NCBI GenBank assembly: GCA_012932295.1
Contig: JAAONU010000006.1
Coordinates: 28,484,882 to 28,548,881, forward strand
Length of the DNA stretch: 64,000 bases
Reading direction: 5' to 3'
Origin: Cyclina sinensis
Taxonomy: Eukaryota > Mollusca > Bivalvia > Venerida > Veneridae
Of this stretch, positions 23,248-35,800 are shown in pieces. Numbering within the stretch: position 1 is the stretch's first letter; every line of letters begins with the position of its first letter. A program made the translations under genes and the position numbers. The notes below the pieces were generated by a model. That model searched no databases, was not told where the DNA came from, and saw only the letters and a list, made by a program, of their open reading frames with translations.

Positions 23248-23844
23248 ATGTCTGACACCAGCATAGTACGTGATGGAGCCAATGTCGGGGATGGCCTGTG
23301 TGCCTTTGACCATACGGTTCTTGACAAGACTGGGTTTTACCCAGCAGACATGTCAGCCTTACCAACTTCTACCCCAAATCCAGCAAACTTAAGAAGGAAA
23401 AGTAGACGATCTTGGTTTGAAACAACACCAAAGGGGTTTAAGTTTGAAATAGCTGTAGAAAAACCTGTTGCGGCCAAAAGACCAGCAAGAAAAAGTGAAA
23501 CTGTTGAAGTTCTGACGCTTTCGCATTTTTCCAGTGCTCCCAGACTCGACTTTGGCACATTGAAACTTGGCCAAGAAAAGACTTGTACCCTCTTACTAAG
23601 AAATCCACATGAGTATGAACAGTCTGTTAAAGTGGAAAAGGTTCCAGAGAAGAAGCATTTTAGTGTTCCTCTGAAGCAGTTTGTTGTTGGTGCAGAGGAG
23701 TCATACCCCCTGGAGATCACATGGTCACCAAAAGAGGCGGGAGGGTGTAGGGAGATGGTATTAATGCAGGTTGATGGTTCATACAGAGTGCAAGCTTATG
23801 TTTTTGGTCAGGTAACTGCACCTCCAGCCCAGAAAAAGAAAGGG
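23248..23844 (+). CDS. ASPM: ASPM coding exon 1: start and ASH domain
   Basis: 199 codons, phase 0 exit at GGG|GTAAGT. The exon opens at 23229 after TTGATTTTCAG, so 19 nt of 5' UTR precede the ATG. Residues 1-87 are a poorly conserved leader with a basic stretch (LRRKSRRSW). Residues about 88-192 (from [10 protein letters not shown] through AYVFGQ) form the ASH (ASPM-SPD2-Hydin) beta-sandwich found in centrosomal and ciliary proteins; the order of the LDFG and ITWSPKEAG segments matches the family. The exon ends in a lysine run. Confidence 0.93.
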
Positions 23845-26800
23845 GTAAGTATATAGGCTTTTAAAGATTTACATTGTAAATCAGCAATTTTAAGTAGGTT
23901 TCGGCATTTTCAGTTAGCTTTGAATTTCTGTAAATTACAATAAAGCATTATCATTTTTATTTTCAGACATTGTTTCAGTTTATATAATATGTTTTAAAAG
24001 ATACAAATTCCCATCGGCAAATGATGATAACAAGTACACAGGGCATTGAAATTTAATGTGTTGTGTTTTCAGACAAGAATACTGCTTTTATTAAATATTG
24101 AAAAAAAAATATATTGCTCCCAACATAGCAAATAACAAGATGGCTACCATTGTTGTTTTTTGTTTTGTTTATTTATAGTAGTTTCAAAATGTAATTTTGT
24201 GTATTAAGTTACAGAAGAAAAAGGCTTTTATTGTAGCTTAAATTATGTAACAATCTTATAAACTGCTGTACTTGATAAATAACTCATTCTTTATTTTAGA
24301 AGCGTGTTGGTTTACTTGCTTCCAAGGCTGCAAGACCATTCTCAGTTATACATACAACCAGTCTGGCAAACATTAATACACAGTACAGTCCAGAGAAGAA
24401 TCCACTGAAGCAGTCTGCAAAATACTTGAGTAATAAGCCAGCAGAAACTCGTTCCAAAGCCTTCAAAAATACAAACTCTGGACCTGTAAAAACTGTGACA
24501 CAGTCTAAGAGTCCATCTTTACGTGCACAGTCTAAATCAACAAAGAATGGATTTAGATCAAGTAAAGATCGCAAGTCCAGTGAAGGCAGGCGTAGGTCAG
24601 CTAGACTCAGTGACAAGTTTGATCAAAGAAAGTCACTCACAAGAAAATCTGTTGATAATGATGAAAATGTTGAGCCAGTTGAATTGTCAGAGGAGAAAGT
24701 CATTCAAAAGACAAGAAAATCATCAGAGAGAAAAGCTTCTTTACCAAAACCTAAAATTGCAGAAAACATTCCTAGAAAGAAAATGAGGAGGTCAAATACA
24801 TATTCAAATGTTTCTGGGCTTGGACTGGTTGTACCAATAATCCAAGGGGAGAAAGTTAAAGGCCTCAAAGATACAAGTTTGTTAGCTGTTGAAGACTGTA
24901 ATATTAGTGGTATACAAGCACTTGATGATTCAGGGACTGGAGGTGTCAACTGTAACCTTGAGCCAAGTTTTCTTGAACCAAAAGAAGGAAAGTTGGTTCA
25001 GCATATGCAGAATAAAAAGGTCCCTGTTACAAATGCCCTAGAACCTAGCTTTCTGGAAGGTGATGGAGATTTATTTAATGGAAAAGTAAATGACAGTCAT
25101 GAACCAAGTTTTCTCCAAGAAGAAAGAAATACAGTTTTGAAGTCAAAAGTTGTGAGTGAAGATCATGAGCCAAGTTTCCTTGAATGCAGAGAGATTGACA
25201 AAGTTGTAAAGAGTTCAGTTTTAACTGCTGTAAGAAGTAATGAAGAGTTTCACGATAGTCTAGAGAAGGGGAACCAGTCCACAGACACGCCTACTTTTCT
25301 TCAGCCAGAAAGGAACAAGTCTAGTAAAACAAGGCGATCTTTTCGGAAAAGAAGTGGAAAAGTCGAGAAAGAAAACGAGAGTAAACCGAGTGAGGTAAAG
25401 TTACTTCGAGGAGTGAAGAGAAACAATGCCAGAACTCTGATCAGCCCAGAAACATTCATAAAAGATGTGTACCAGAGCAATGATGAATGTGGACAGTTTA
25501 CTGATGAAAATAAGAAAATTAATGATTCATTAGGTCAATGTAGTATCCTCGAGCAACTGAAGTGTTTAAAATCTTTCGTACATGATAAAAGTCTAGAGAT
25601 AGAGAAAAGTGGGACTGAGGTAGTAGAGGATGGGACAGACAGGGATTGCCTTAAAGAAGTGGAAAGAAGAGAAACATTTGTAAAATGTAGAATGTCACCA
25701 AGATTTTCAGTTCCTGGTAGTGACATAAATATAAGAAGAGGGACTTTTGTCTCTGAATCTGTAAAACTTAAGATGCTGGAAACTCAAAAACCTTCTGAGG
25801 CAAGTCCAAGGCGGACCACATTTACTGTTATTAAAGGTTCTAATAATGCTAAAAAGCATGTTGAAAGCAGATTGAATGATGATGCCTTTGTTCTGCAAGA
25901 AGAAGAAGAAATTAGTGCAGAAACAGAAGAGAAGTCGGATAAGAATGATGCTGCTGATGAAAATGAACAGGACAGAAAAATAGAGAAAGAATCAGGAAGA
26001 CTTTTTTCAGCTGATAGTCTGGAGGATGACTCCTTTGAAAAGCAAACTGAACCTCCCCAGGAAATCTTTGCAGAGCAGAAAGAAGTGTTCACTCGTAGAG
26101 CCACTCTGACTGTTACTAAGTCAAGGCCATCTGATGCCCTGCTGGAACATGCACAGAGGTCGGCTGCAGCCATGTGTCTCTTTGATGAAAATTCCGTGAA
26201 TGTAGTAGAAACAATTCCAGAAGTTACAGAAAATGAGAAGGATGACCAGGTTTCCAAGGCTGATAAACCAACCCCACCCAAGTCTTGCCAAAACAGCACC
26301 TTCGAGGTACCCTCAGAAAACAGCCGACTTTTGGGCAAGGATTCCAGTTTCCCCACCACCCCCTATCACCTGCTTCCGACCAGTCCTCACTTAGACCATT
26401 CAAGAAGGTCTACACACATTGTAGAGAAACCCAAAGTTGTAAATCTTAGTAAAGTCAATTCAAAACAGCTGTTTGTCAAGCAAGACAAGATTGATCATGA
26501 TGATAGCGATATTGAAGTAGAACAGGATAGTTTAACTGAAGTAAAGCCCGGTATAGATGAACTTGAGATTCAACAAGGTGTTGAGAGGAATATTGTAGGT
26601 GAGCAAAAGGTGGTCGCTGCAATTAAGGAGGATACTACAGATTTGAATAATAGGCCCAGTTCAAATACAAGGAGAAGAAAGCTGTCTGCAAGAAGGTCTG
26701 TTCATTCTTTAGGTCGTCATTCGGCTGAAAAAGTAGCCGCTAACGAAATTCTTGTTAAAGAGAAGAACTTTGAGAATAATGAAGAGAATAAAAGTGCATG

Positions 26801-29800
26801 TAATCATATGGTGGAAAATGAAATTCCTGAAGAGGTCAATGATAAAGCTACTGATGTGAATGGAGTTCAGTCTTCTCAGGAGATATTCTTTGTGCCCTTT
26901 GACAACAAATCAGAGATAGAAGAACCAGCAAATAGACAGTCTAAAAAGCCTGATCCAAGACAGTTTCTGAAAAAACGAAGCAGTTCGACAAATCAACTCA
27001 GTGATAAACTCTCTAAACGGGCCAAGAGTGAGAAGACAGATACATGTACAGACAAGAAACAAGGCACTGATGGAGTAAAAGGTAGTCAGAAAATACAAAG
27101 GCAGTCAGCTGTAGCCCCTTCTAGAGTTAGAAGGACAGTCAAAAGTGTTGGTAAGTGTCTCTTATTGAAACATTAATGTTACGAATATGAACTTTTTGCT
27201 TTTGATAAGATGGAATGTTTCAACTTGTGTTTAAATGATGCTGTTCAGGTCTAAAGTTTTGGGCTTCAACAATTATATATTAGTTTACTCATTAAAATCA
27301 GTATTTGTGTTTCAAAATCAGGGTTTCATAGCATCGCCTTAGTGCAAAAACTCAAATAAGTGCAGTAGAAAATAGGACTTATTTAGTTCTTGCACTAGGG
27401 TGACGAATTTGACTGTGAGGATGAAGGAAGTTTTGGAAAATTGCAGGCTTTTTTTGTGGTACTTGTCTTTTAATATTTCTGCAGGGTCTTGAATTCTTAT
27501 TTACAAAATTGCTTGCACTGTGTTCATTAACTATTGATGAATCAAATGACATTTCTTAAGGTTCAGTGCCAGATATGCCAGCACACACAGGACATAAGCC
27601 AAAGACTGGTATAGTGAAAGGTCTGGCCTCGTCTAAACTGATATTGTCCAAGAAATCCAAATCGGGTAGGTTATTTTCCTTTTAAATATGTTAGATTTAT
27701 TCTACAGAGATTCATCGGAGTAATGATTTTTCTATGAGGTCATTTCCATAAAAACAACACTTCAGATGTAGGACAACTGCACAGTTTAAATAACTAGATG
27801 CATTTTGTGTCCGAAAATAAATATTATTTCTTAACCAGTTTCACCTTTTCTTTTGTTAAGGACAACCTAAAAGTACAAAGTAGCTTATTTATTGAAGAAA
27901 AATGAAGATGTGTTTTATTCACAGCCATTCCAAAACACCCACTCCCCTTTGCTGCCAAGAACATGTTCTATGATGAACGATGGATGGAGAAACAAGAAAG
28001 GGGATTTGTAAATTGGTTGAATTTTATTCTCACACCTCCTGAGGAACATCAGGGCAGTGATGTCAAAGTCAAAGGTAAATTTGTTCCCACTATCTCATGA
28101 AACTCATGAACCAGCAGTTCTTTTTTTGTCCCTGTTTAAGTTGTGAAAACAAGGTAGATTTGTCATATCATGTACTTTGATAAAAAAAAAAAATGAACAG
28201 CATGAAGAGAGCAAACTCATTTCTCGAAGAAAAACTAGCTGGCAGCAAAAAGAAAATAGAACGTTTTCTCTGTTAAAGAAACACCAGTAACCTTTCTCAG
28301 TCAGTATTGTATTTGCAAATGTATTTGTCTTCATGTAACCTTTCATATGATCTCTGGTGATTAATGGGTAAGAAAAATAAAAACTGGACAAGTTTATAAC
28401 ACAAAAAACAAGGCGACTAAGCATAAATTTAGGTTGAGAATTTAAACAAAAATTGCATTTGGTTCACTCTTTTTGTGTCGCCTGCTACGAAATAGCGGAG
28501 ACATATAGGGATCACTTCTCAGTCGTCTGTCTGTCCATCTGTCCGTCCGTCACAAAACTTGTCCAAACTACTCCTCAGAAACTACTGGTGTGATTTCATC
28601 CAAACTTTACAGGAATGATCAGTACCAAGTCTAGTTGTGCAGATCATCAGCATTTTCCAGTTCAATGATTTTTGTCAGAGTTATGGCCCTTTAATGATTT
28701 TTATTTTTAAAGTTTTTCCAGACTACTTCTCTTATACTACTAAAGCAGTTTAAATGAAATGTTACAGGATTGTTCTGTACCTCAAGAACTTGCATGTCTT
28801 ACAGGTTTTTTGGTTGAATGATATTTGGCTGAGTTTTGGCTCTTGAATAAAAAAATTTTAGCCTACAAACTGTCCAATCACCTCTCAATACTACTGTTTA
28901 ATTGGCTATCATCAGACGACACATGATCACTGATCGCCCTTGTTTTTATAGTAAAAAGAAGCATCATTTTAAGATCTTATTTCTTATTTCAGTTGATGCT
29001 GGTAAACTGACTTTGGATGTTGAAAAGGGGCGGACCAGACTAGCACCAACCAATGAGATCCTTTCATTTCGAACATACTCTGCCCAGAGAAAATTAAACA
29101 GACTGAGGAAATCTGCATGTCGACTGTTCCAGTCAGATCGTATGAGAAGAGTTCTCCAGAAGATTGAAGGAGAGGTTGAGAGTAACCGACTCCTGGTCCG
29201 GAAAGATAAGATGATACATGCAGACCTAGGAGCCAAGCAGAAAGTCTTAGATATGCTTCTGTCTTACAATCCCCTCTGGTTACGAGTTGGTCTTGAGGTG
29301 TGTAGGCCTGCTGCTCTCACATTTTAGTATTAATAAATGAAATGCTGAAACCTGTTCGAAAATTCGAGTGTATACAAGAATTTTTGCTTTGGTCAGCCTG
29401 GGGTATTGTTGTAAGCAAAAGATGAAGGGTAGAAAAGAAATAAAACGGGTTATTGATTCTCACCATAATAGTACCATCAGTACCATTGCTTCTAGAATCA
29501 TTGCTTAGTTGTAAACCACTTTTGTCTTAAATTTTCAAAGTTAACCTGACTGTATGTTTATTGAAGTCCTGCTTTAAGAGTCATACCCTAAAATTGACTT
29601 ATGGTATACTACATATCTGTTTTAATGTCCCACTCACTATAAAATAAAAAAAATAATTGATAATCTAAAATAGAACACATTTTTAGAATTGCTCAAAATT
29701 TTCCTTTAAGCATTGAGGTACTAAGAAAGTGTGTAAAAATTGGAACCAAAGGCTGTTCATCCAAAGATGGTACAACAACTCTAGATAATAAGGACAATGT

Positions 29801-32800
29801 ATTGATGCATTTACTTAACCTGTTGTACTAACATAAAGAACGTTTTACTAACACTTTGGCATTGGGTTGTAATTCATTCAATATCATTCACAGTTACATG
29901 ATTTTAATGATAAAAGAATACTGTGAATAAATCTATTTTGAAAGTGCCTTCACGGAGTATAGTATGTGTTTTACCAGAATTGGCCTGAAATAAATTGACT
30001 AGTTACTTATATGAATATAAGAGAAATTATACTTATCTGAGGGTTTGTCTAATGCAAACAGAAGCTATGCGCACTGAATAGATTCCTAATTTTGGATTTT
30101 GTCATGTGTATATATGACTAATTTTTAACAGCAGCAGGAATACTGAATTCAGCTAATTTTAAAATGCAAGAGTCAAGTGCAAGAGTACTTAATTAATTTT
30201 TTTCAGACAATCTTTGGTGAGGTAGTTCCCCTGCAGAGTAACACAGATGTGTATGGTTTGTCTAGATTTGTAATCCTTCGCGTCCTAGCTAGTCCTGACA
30301 TAGCCGAGGAATATGCACATCCCACCGTACCTCATCTTTACAGAGATGGTAAGTTTATTGTTTCTTTTCATTTTTACTAATAAATGCCTAAATGTGTAAA
30401 TTTATTTCTTGCTTACAAGTGAGTGTGTGATATTTTACAAATGTACCTCAGTAAAACTTGTCAAATTCAAGCTCTGTCTTCAGAAATAGATAATATTGGT
30501 GACATATGACACCAACTCAGCCTCATAATTAGTGAATTTCATGTAAACAGATACATACCACAGCTAATTCAAAATTGTTGTTAGTACTAGCTTCTTGAAC
30601 AGGAAACATCTGTAGGCTTTGTCTTAAGATAGAGTGATTATTATCTGCTGCATGTAACCAAAGTTGGTGTTGACATTACTCATTACCTGTTAGTCTTTAA
30701 TGAGGATGTTCATTTGTTTTGACTTAAAAGGAGAAAGTCTCAAATATGCTAAAGTCAAACATTAACAGTCTGAATATGTGATATTTTCCTGTTACAGGTT
30801 ATGCAGAGGCTTCTGCCCAGTACACACTGAAGAGGTTCCTTATGCTTGTATACTTCCTGGACCAGGCAAAGCAACACAGGCTGATTGAACATAACCCTTG
30901 TCTCTTCTGTAAAAATGCTGACATCAAGGTGAGGGAACAGTCCCATACAAAGTAGTTTAATTCAAATAACCATACACAGGCTGGTGACCAAGTGCCTTAA
31001 GATTTCATTTAGGCTCAGTCTGGTCTTGCATAAAGCCATAGAGTGCTTGAAGGAAGAATTTGGAAGGCACTAACAAAGTATACTTATATATAGAATTTTG
31101 CTCACCTGAGCACAAAATGCTCAAGGTGAGTTTTTGTGATTTCATGTTGTCTGTCATTGTGTGTGCCTGTATCCATCAACAATTGCTTCTTACAACATTT
31201 TTCTTGAAACCACAGGGCCAAAACTCATAAAACTTGGCAGGAATGTTCCTTTGGAAGAAATTCTATTCAGTGTAGAACTCTGGTTGCTGTGGCACCTTAA
31301 ATGAAAATCTTGAAAATCTTTCTGTAATAAGTCAGTAGTCCCAGAGCTCTGACATGTCGTGTAACATTGTCTAGTAGACCTCTGCCATGTTTGTTCAAAT
31401 TCTGTCCCTGGGGTCCCTATTGGCCCCAATGGCAGGGTCATTGTAAGCCGAGACATATATGAGAAACAGTCTTCTCTTAAACCTGGCCTGGAGTCTAGAT
31501 ATTTAGAGTGTAGCATTGCATAGTAGATAAATGCCAAGATTGTTCAAATTATTTCCCTCAGCTCTCTTTGCCTATTTTTCATTGTTTTTTGACAGAGACA
31601 TACATACAGAGAGAGGAAAAACTGTTCAAACATCTTCATCTCTCTAAGAGCAGGGCCTAGAGTCTAAATATTTAGTATCTATAGATTTTGATTTAGTAGA
31701 CCTGTACCAAGATAGTTCAAATGATTACCCAAGGTCAAAATTGACTTTGCCATAGGAGGTCACCTGGTTTTACATAGAATTTCACAGGAATAATTCAAAA
31801 GCCTTCTAGAAACCAAAATGGCATAGTGTTGTGGTCCTCCACAACATTTGTTCAAATTATGGCTTTAGGTTGAAAACTGGCCTCTCCCTGGGTCACTAAT
31901 TTAACTTATGTAGGATTTTTTTTTCTCTGTGAAACCGATAGGGACAGAAATTGGATATTTGGTGTGTAGTCTAGTGTTTCTGTACCAAAGTTGTTTAAAA
32001 CATAGCCCTTGGTCAATAGTTCTATATAGGCATTTGCTTAATACATGCAAAATACTTCCGTGAGGAATTTTCGTGTTAACAAAAAATGTTTAAACTTTGT
32101 CCATGACCTTCATGTGACCTTTACTTCAACCAGATGCCCTACTTTCTTGTTTTTGCAGAATCAGCATTGAAATTCGAACTAAATATGTAATTTTGCATTC
32201 AGATATCAACTTTGACATAAGCTGACCATAACCTATTGACCTTTTACCTGTTTTTGAAGATATGTGTATGAAAATTGGATCATATGTACAGTTGTGCATG
32301 TAGATTTCAGCTTCAGCATTGGATGAACTTTACTCTTACCTACTTCCTTGTTTTAAAAGCCACAGCATTGAAACTTGGACTATGCACCTAATTTGCTTGC
32401 ACATTTCATTCCGACATTAACTTACGGGGAACATGACCTCCTGACCTACTTTCTGCTTTTGACACTACATACATGAAATTGGGACCATGTGTATAGTTTT
32501 GCATGTACATTTTAGCTTTGACTATAGCTGACCATGACATTATGTCTTAGTTTCTTGTTGAAGTTACAGGAAAGAAATTTTACATTAGCACCCAGGGTTC
32601 ACTAGGTACATATCTTAATGATATCCACACAGTGTAAAATCTGGTCAGGTGATAGAGGGGTCCAGGTAATAAGTATGCTTTACTTCAGTTATAATGTCTT
32701 TCATTGGCCTTGGTGTTTAGAGCAATTGTACTCATGTGAGCGATATAGGGCCATTATTCCGTTCTTGTTTATTTACACTTATGTGTATGGTTTCATTCAT

Positions 32801-35800
32801 AACTCCTAAGTTCCTTCAGCTTTTACCAGTTACTCTTTATGATGTAGAAAGATACTGTTCCCTTTGGTGCATATGATTCACCATTATTGGCATTGGTACT
32901 TGTTACATTAGACCTATAAATCTGACACTGTCCAAACAATTATTACTTTCAGTTACGTTACATGTTCAGCACACCCTTAATGCCAAGTCTGCCTAGTGCT
33001 TTTTGCATCATTATCAAATATCTACCTGTTTGGAATTAGAACAACTACCTGTCAGTTAACATTCTAAAATCTTCATTGTTGTGCTTATTATATTCTGTAG
33101 CATGATACTGATTAAATAATTTATTGCTTTCCAGGCCAGTAAAGACATGCTGCTTCAGTTCTCCAGAGATTTTTTATCTGGTGAGGGGGACATAACCCGC
33201 CATCTTGGTTACCTTGGATACAAGGTCACATACTCCCAGACAGCACTGGATGAGTTTGACTTTGCTGTGAAAACTCTTGCAACAGACTTGAGAGATGGTT
33301 TAAGGCTCACGTAAGGCATAAATTACACACATTTGATTAGCATTTATTTGAAATTTGGTTTAAAAAAATGCTCTGTATTAAGTTAAAAGTTGAAAGTCCA
33401 TGCCATTTAAATTTTGTAGTAAACGTACAGAAGATCTAGGTCTTGAATCTTAGAGGTTATAAGTGTCTCTTGGAAAAGGCACTTGGTGCCACAATTATCT
33501 GTCTGCTTCCAGTAAGAATGAGTGTTCTTCATTGGTCACATTTACTATTATTATTACAGGCGTGTACTGGAGATAATCTGCAGTAAGACGGAATTAAGTA
33601 AAAGTTTACGTGTGCCAGCAATCAGTAGACTACAGAAGATTCACAATGTAGATGTGGTGTTTAACACACTAAAACAACAGAGTATTGAGATAGGTAAAGA
33701 GATTGTCTCAGGTTGGAGCCAGACATGTAGGATAAAAAATCTGGGGAACTTTAACCAGTCTTAATTAAGATATACTGTTAAAGGTAGCAGATATGTGAAA
33801 TTTGACTTTTTTATATTGTTAAAGTATTCAAAATAACAATAATTTGTAAAGGTATTTTTACATAGCTGCTATTATATACATGAAATACGCATGTACGATT
33901 TTACTAGTGTTGATGAAAGTCATCAAAAACTTTCATAACTTGCTCAGTCACATATTAAAACTAATCTTACAGATTATTATTTTTTATAAATAACCGTCTT
34001 AAAATATACTAATAATTTATATGAATTCTGAACATTCTCCAAGTTTTCAGCATTTCATAAACCTTGACCATTTTGAACTCTTCATATAACTTTGTGCTGT
34101 CTGTGAAATGAATACTGGTAAAGATACAAAGCACATGAGATTATTTTTATACTGTTTTGCAGAAATTGTTTGTATTTGTGCCTCAAATTGCCAGTCTCAT
34201 TGGGCACATTTTTTTTTTATTTCTAGGAAACGTAACTAGCAGGGACGTTGTTGATGGTCACAGGGAGAGAACTCTGTCGTTACTATGGATGATAATATTG
34301 CACTACCAGGTTGCCATGGTGATCAATGTAGACCAATTAAAAGAGGAGATTGAAGTCCTGGAGAGAAGTGTGAAACTGAAGAAAAAGCTGCATAAACTAG
34401 AGAACCTGCAGACAGGTGAGTAGGATTGCTCACAGAGAGGCATGTTAATCAGTTGTTTCAGTTAGGCTGTCTTCAGTACAAGACTTAAGGCAGCTATTTA
34501 TGTTCGTTACTTCCCAGAAAGAAAATGTGAACATTTAAAAATAGAAATATAAAGAAATAAAAGTTTTATCAAATTATATGCAAGAGTATGTGCTGAATTT
34601 TATGCAGTGACTTAATGTTTATGTAAAACACTTCACCTTTATAAAAGAGAAAAAAAAAATCTTACCATAATTATATAGGTTCAGCCTCCACCAGGAGGGA
34701 GTCAGAGGGTCCTGACCTACACACCCAGGATGAGAGACTGAACCTGTTAATGAAATGGTGCAGAGCTGTCTGTGCCTTCTTTGGTATTAAGGTTTGTTAC
34801 TTGCAAAATACTTGTACCTTTTTTCAAAAATGTTTGCTAAATCTGCTGCAGTTTTTCATACACTTCGTTTCGTAAATGGTTTTTGGGGTTGCATAAAATC
34901 AGTGTTGACCTTATCATTTTTATGTTTAATGAGTTAATGAAGTTTTATTGTATCCTGAAACAGTTTTTTTGTCTTGGTAACTATAAGTGATGGTTCATTT
35001 CTCTGTACAACTCTCGAGATAACTTCTAACAAGTGCACAACTAAGGAAGTGTCATCTGGGACAAGTCTTAAGGTATAAATCTTTTGTGCTCAACATTATT
35101 GCCCCAGATACAGGATATTTTAAACAAATAATAGCAAAGGTATTTTTTTGCCCTCTGGGGCTTCGTTAGTCATATCTGAGGATTAATCTTCATTTTTCAG
35201 ATTGAGAACTTCACAGTGTCATTCTCAGATGGGAGAGCACTCTGTCACATCTTACATTACTACCACCCTGGGTTACTTCCCTTGTCCCTGATTAAACAGG
35301 AGACCACAATGACACACCTTGAGAATTTTGAGAAGAATGAACAATACAGCATGAACTGTAGCCTGAATGATAGTGTCAACTCTTCAGCTGTCTTTGGAGG
35401 TAAAGAAATATTATCATTAAATCCAGATTCGTCAAAAGAAAAAACAGTAAATTTGTGTTAGTGTTCTCTGTGTAGCATAGTGCAGTAGAAAGATGTCTTT
35501 TGTCTGTCCTCAGTGAAAAAAATAAAGAAATAAAAAAAATGCTGGAGTATAAGCAAATTTTAAGACTTTTATTGAGAACATTGTTATTGTAAAGGGATAT
35601 GCCTTTTTATTGTCAAACAGCCACAAGTAAATTCAATACCTGGAGGAAAAATATCAGAATGAAACTTAATTTAACAAAGGCTTATAATTACTTGCTGATT
35701 TGTAGATACAGACAGATTTGATCATATTTTTCTCATGTACAGATGTTCAAGACCCTGCAGTGTACGAACAATTGCTGGCCAATGAGAAGGATAATTTCAA

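Noticed and set aside
23337..23720. 127-codon frame on the minus strand
   Set aside because: Antisense shadow of ASPM exon 1.
25784..26359. 191-codon frame on the minus strand
   Set aside because: Antisense shadow of ASPM exon 2; serine-rich product explained by the codon bias of the sense strand.
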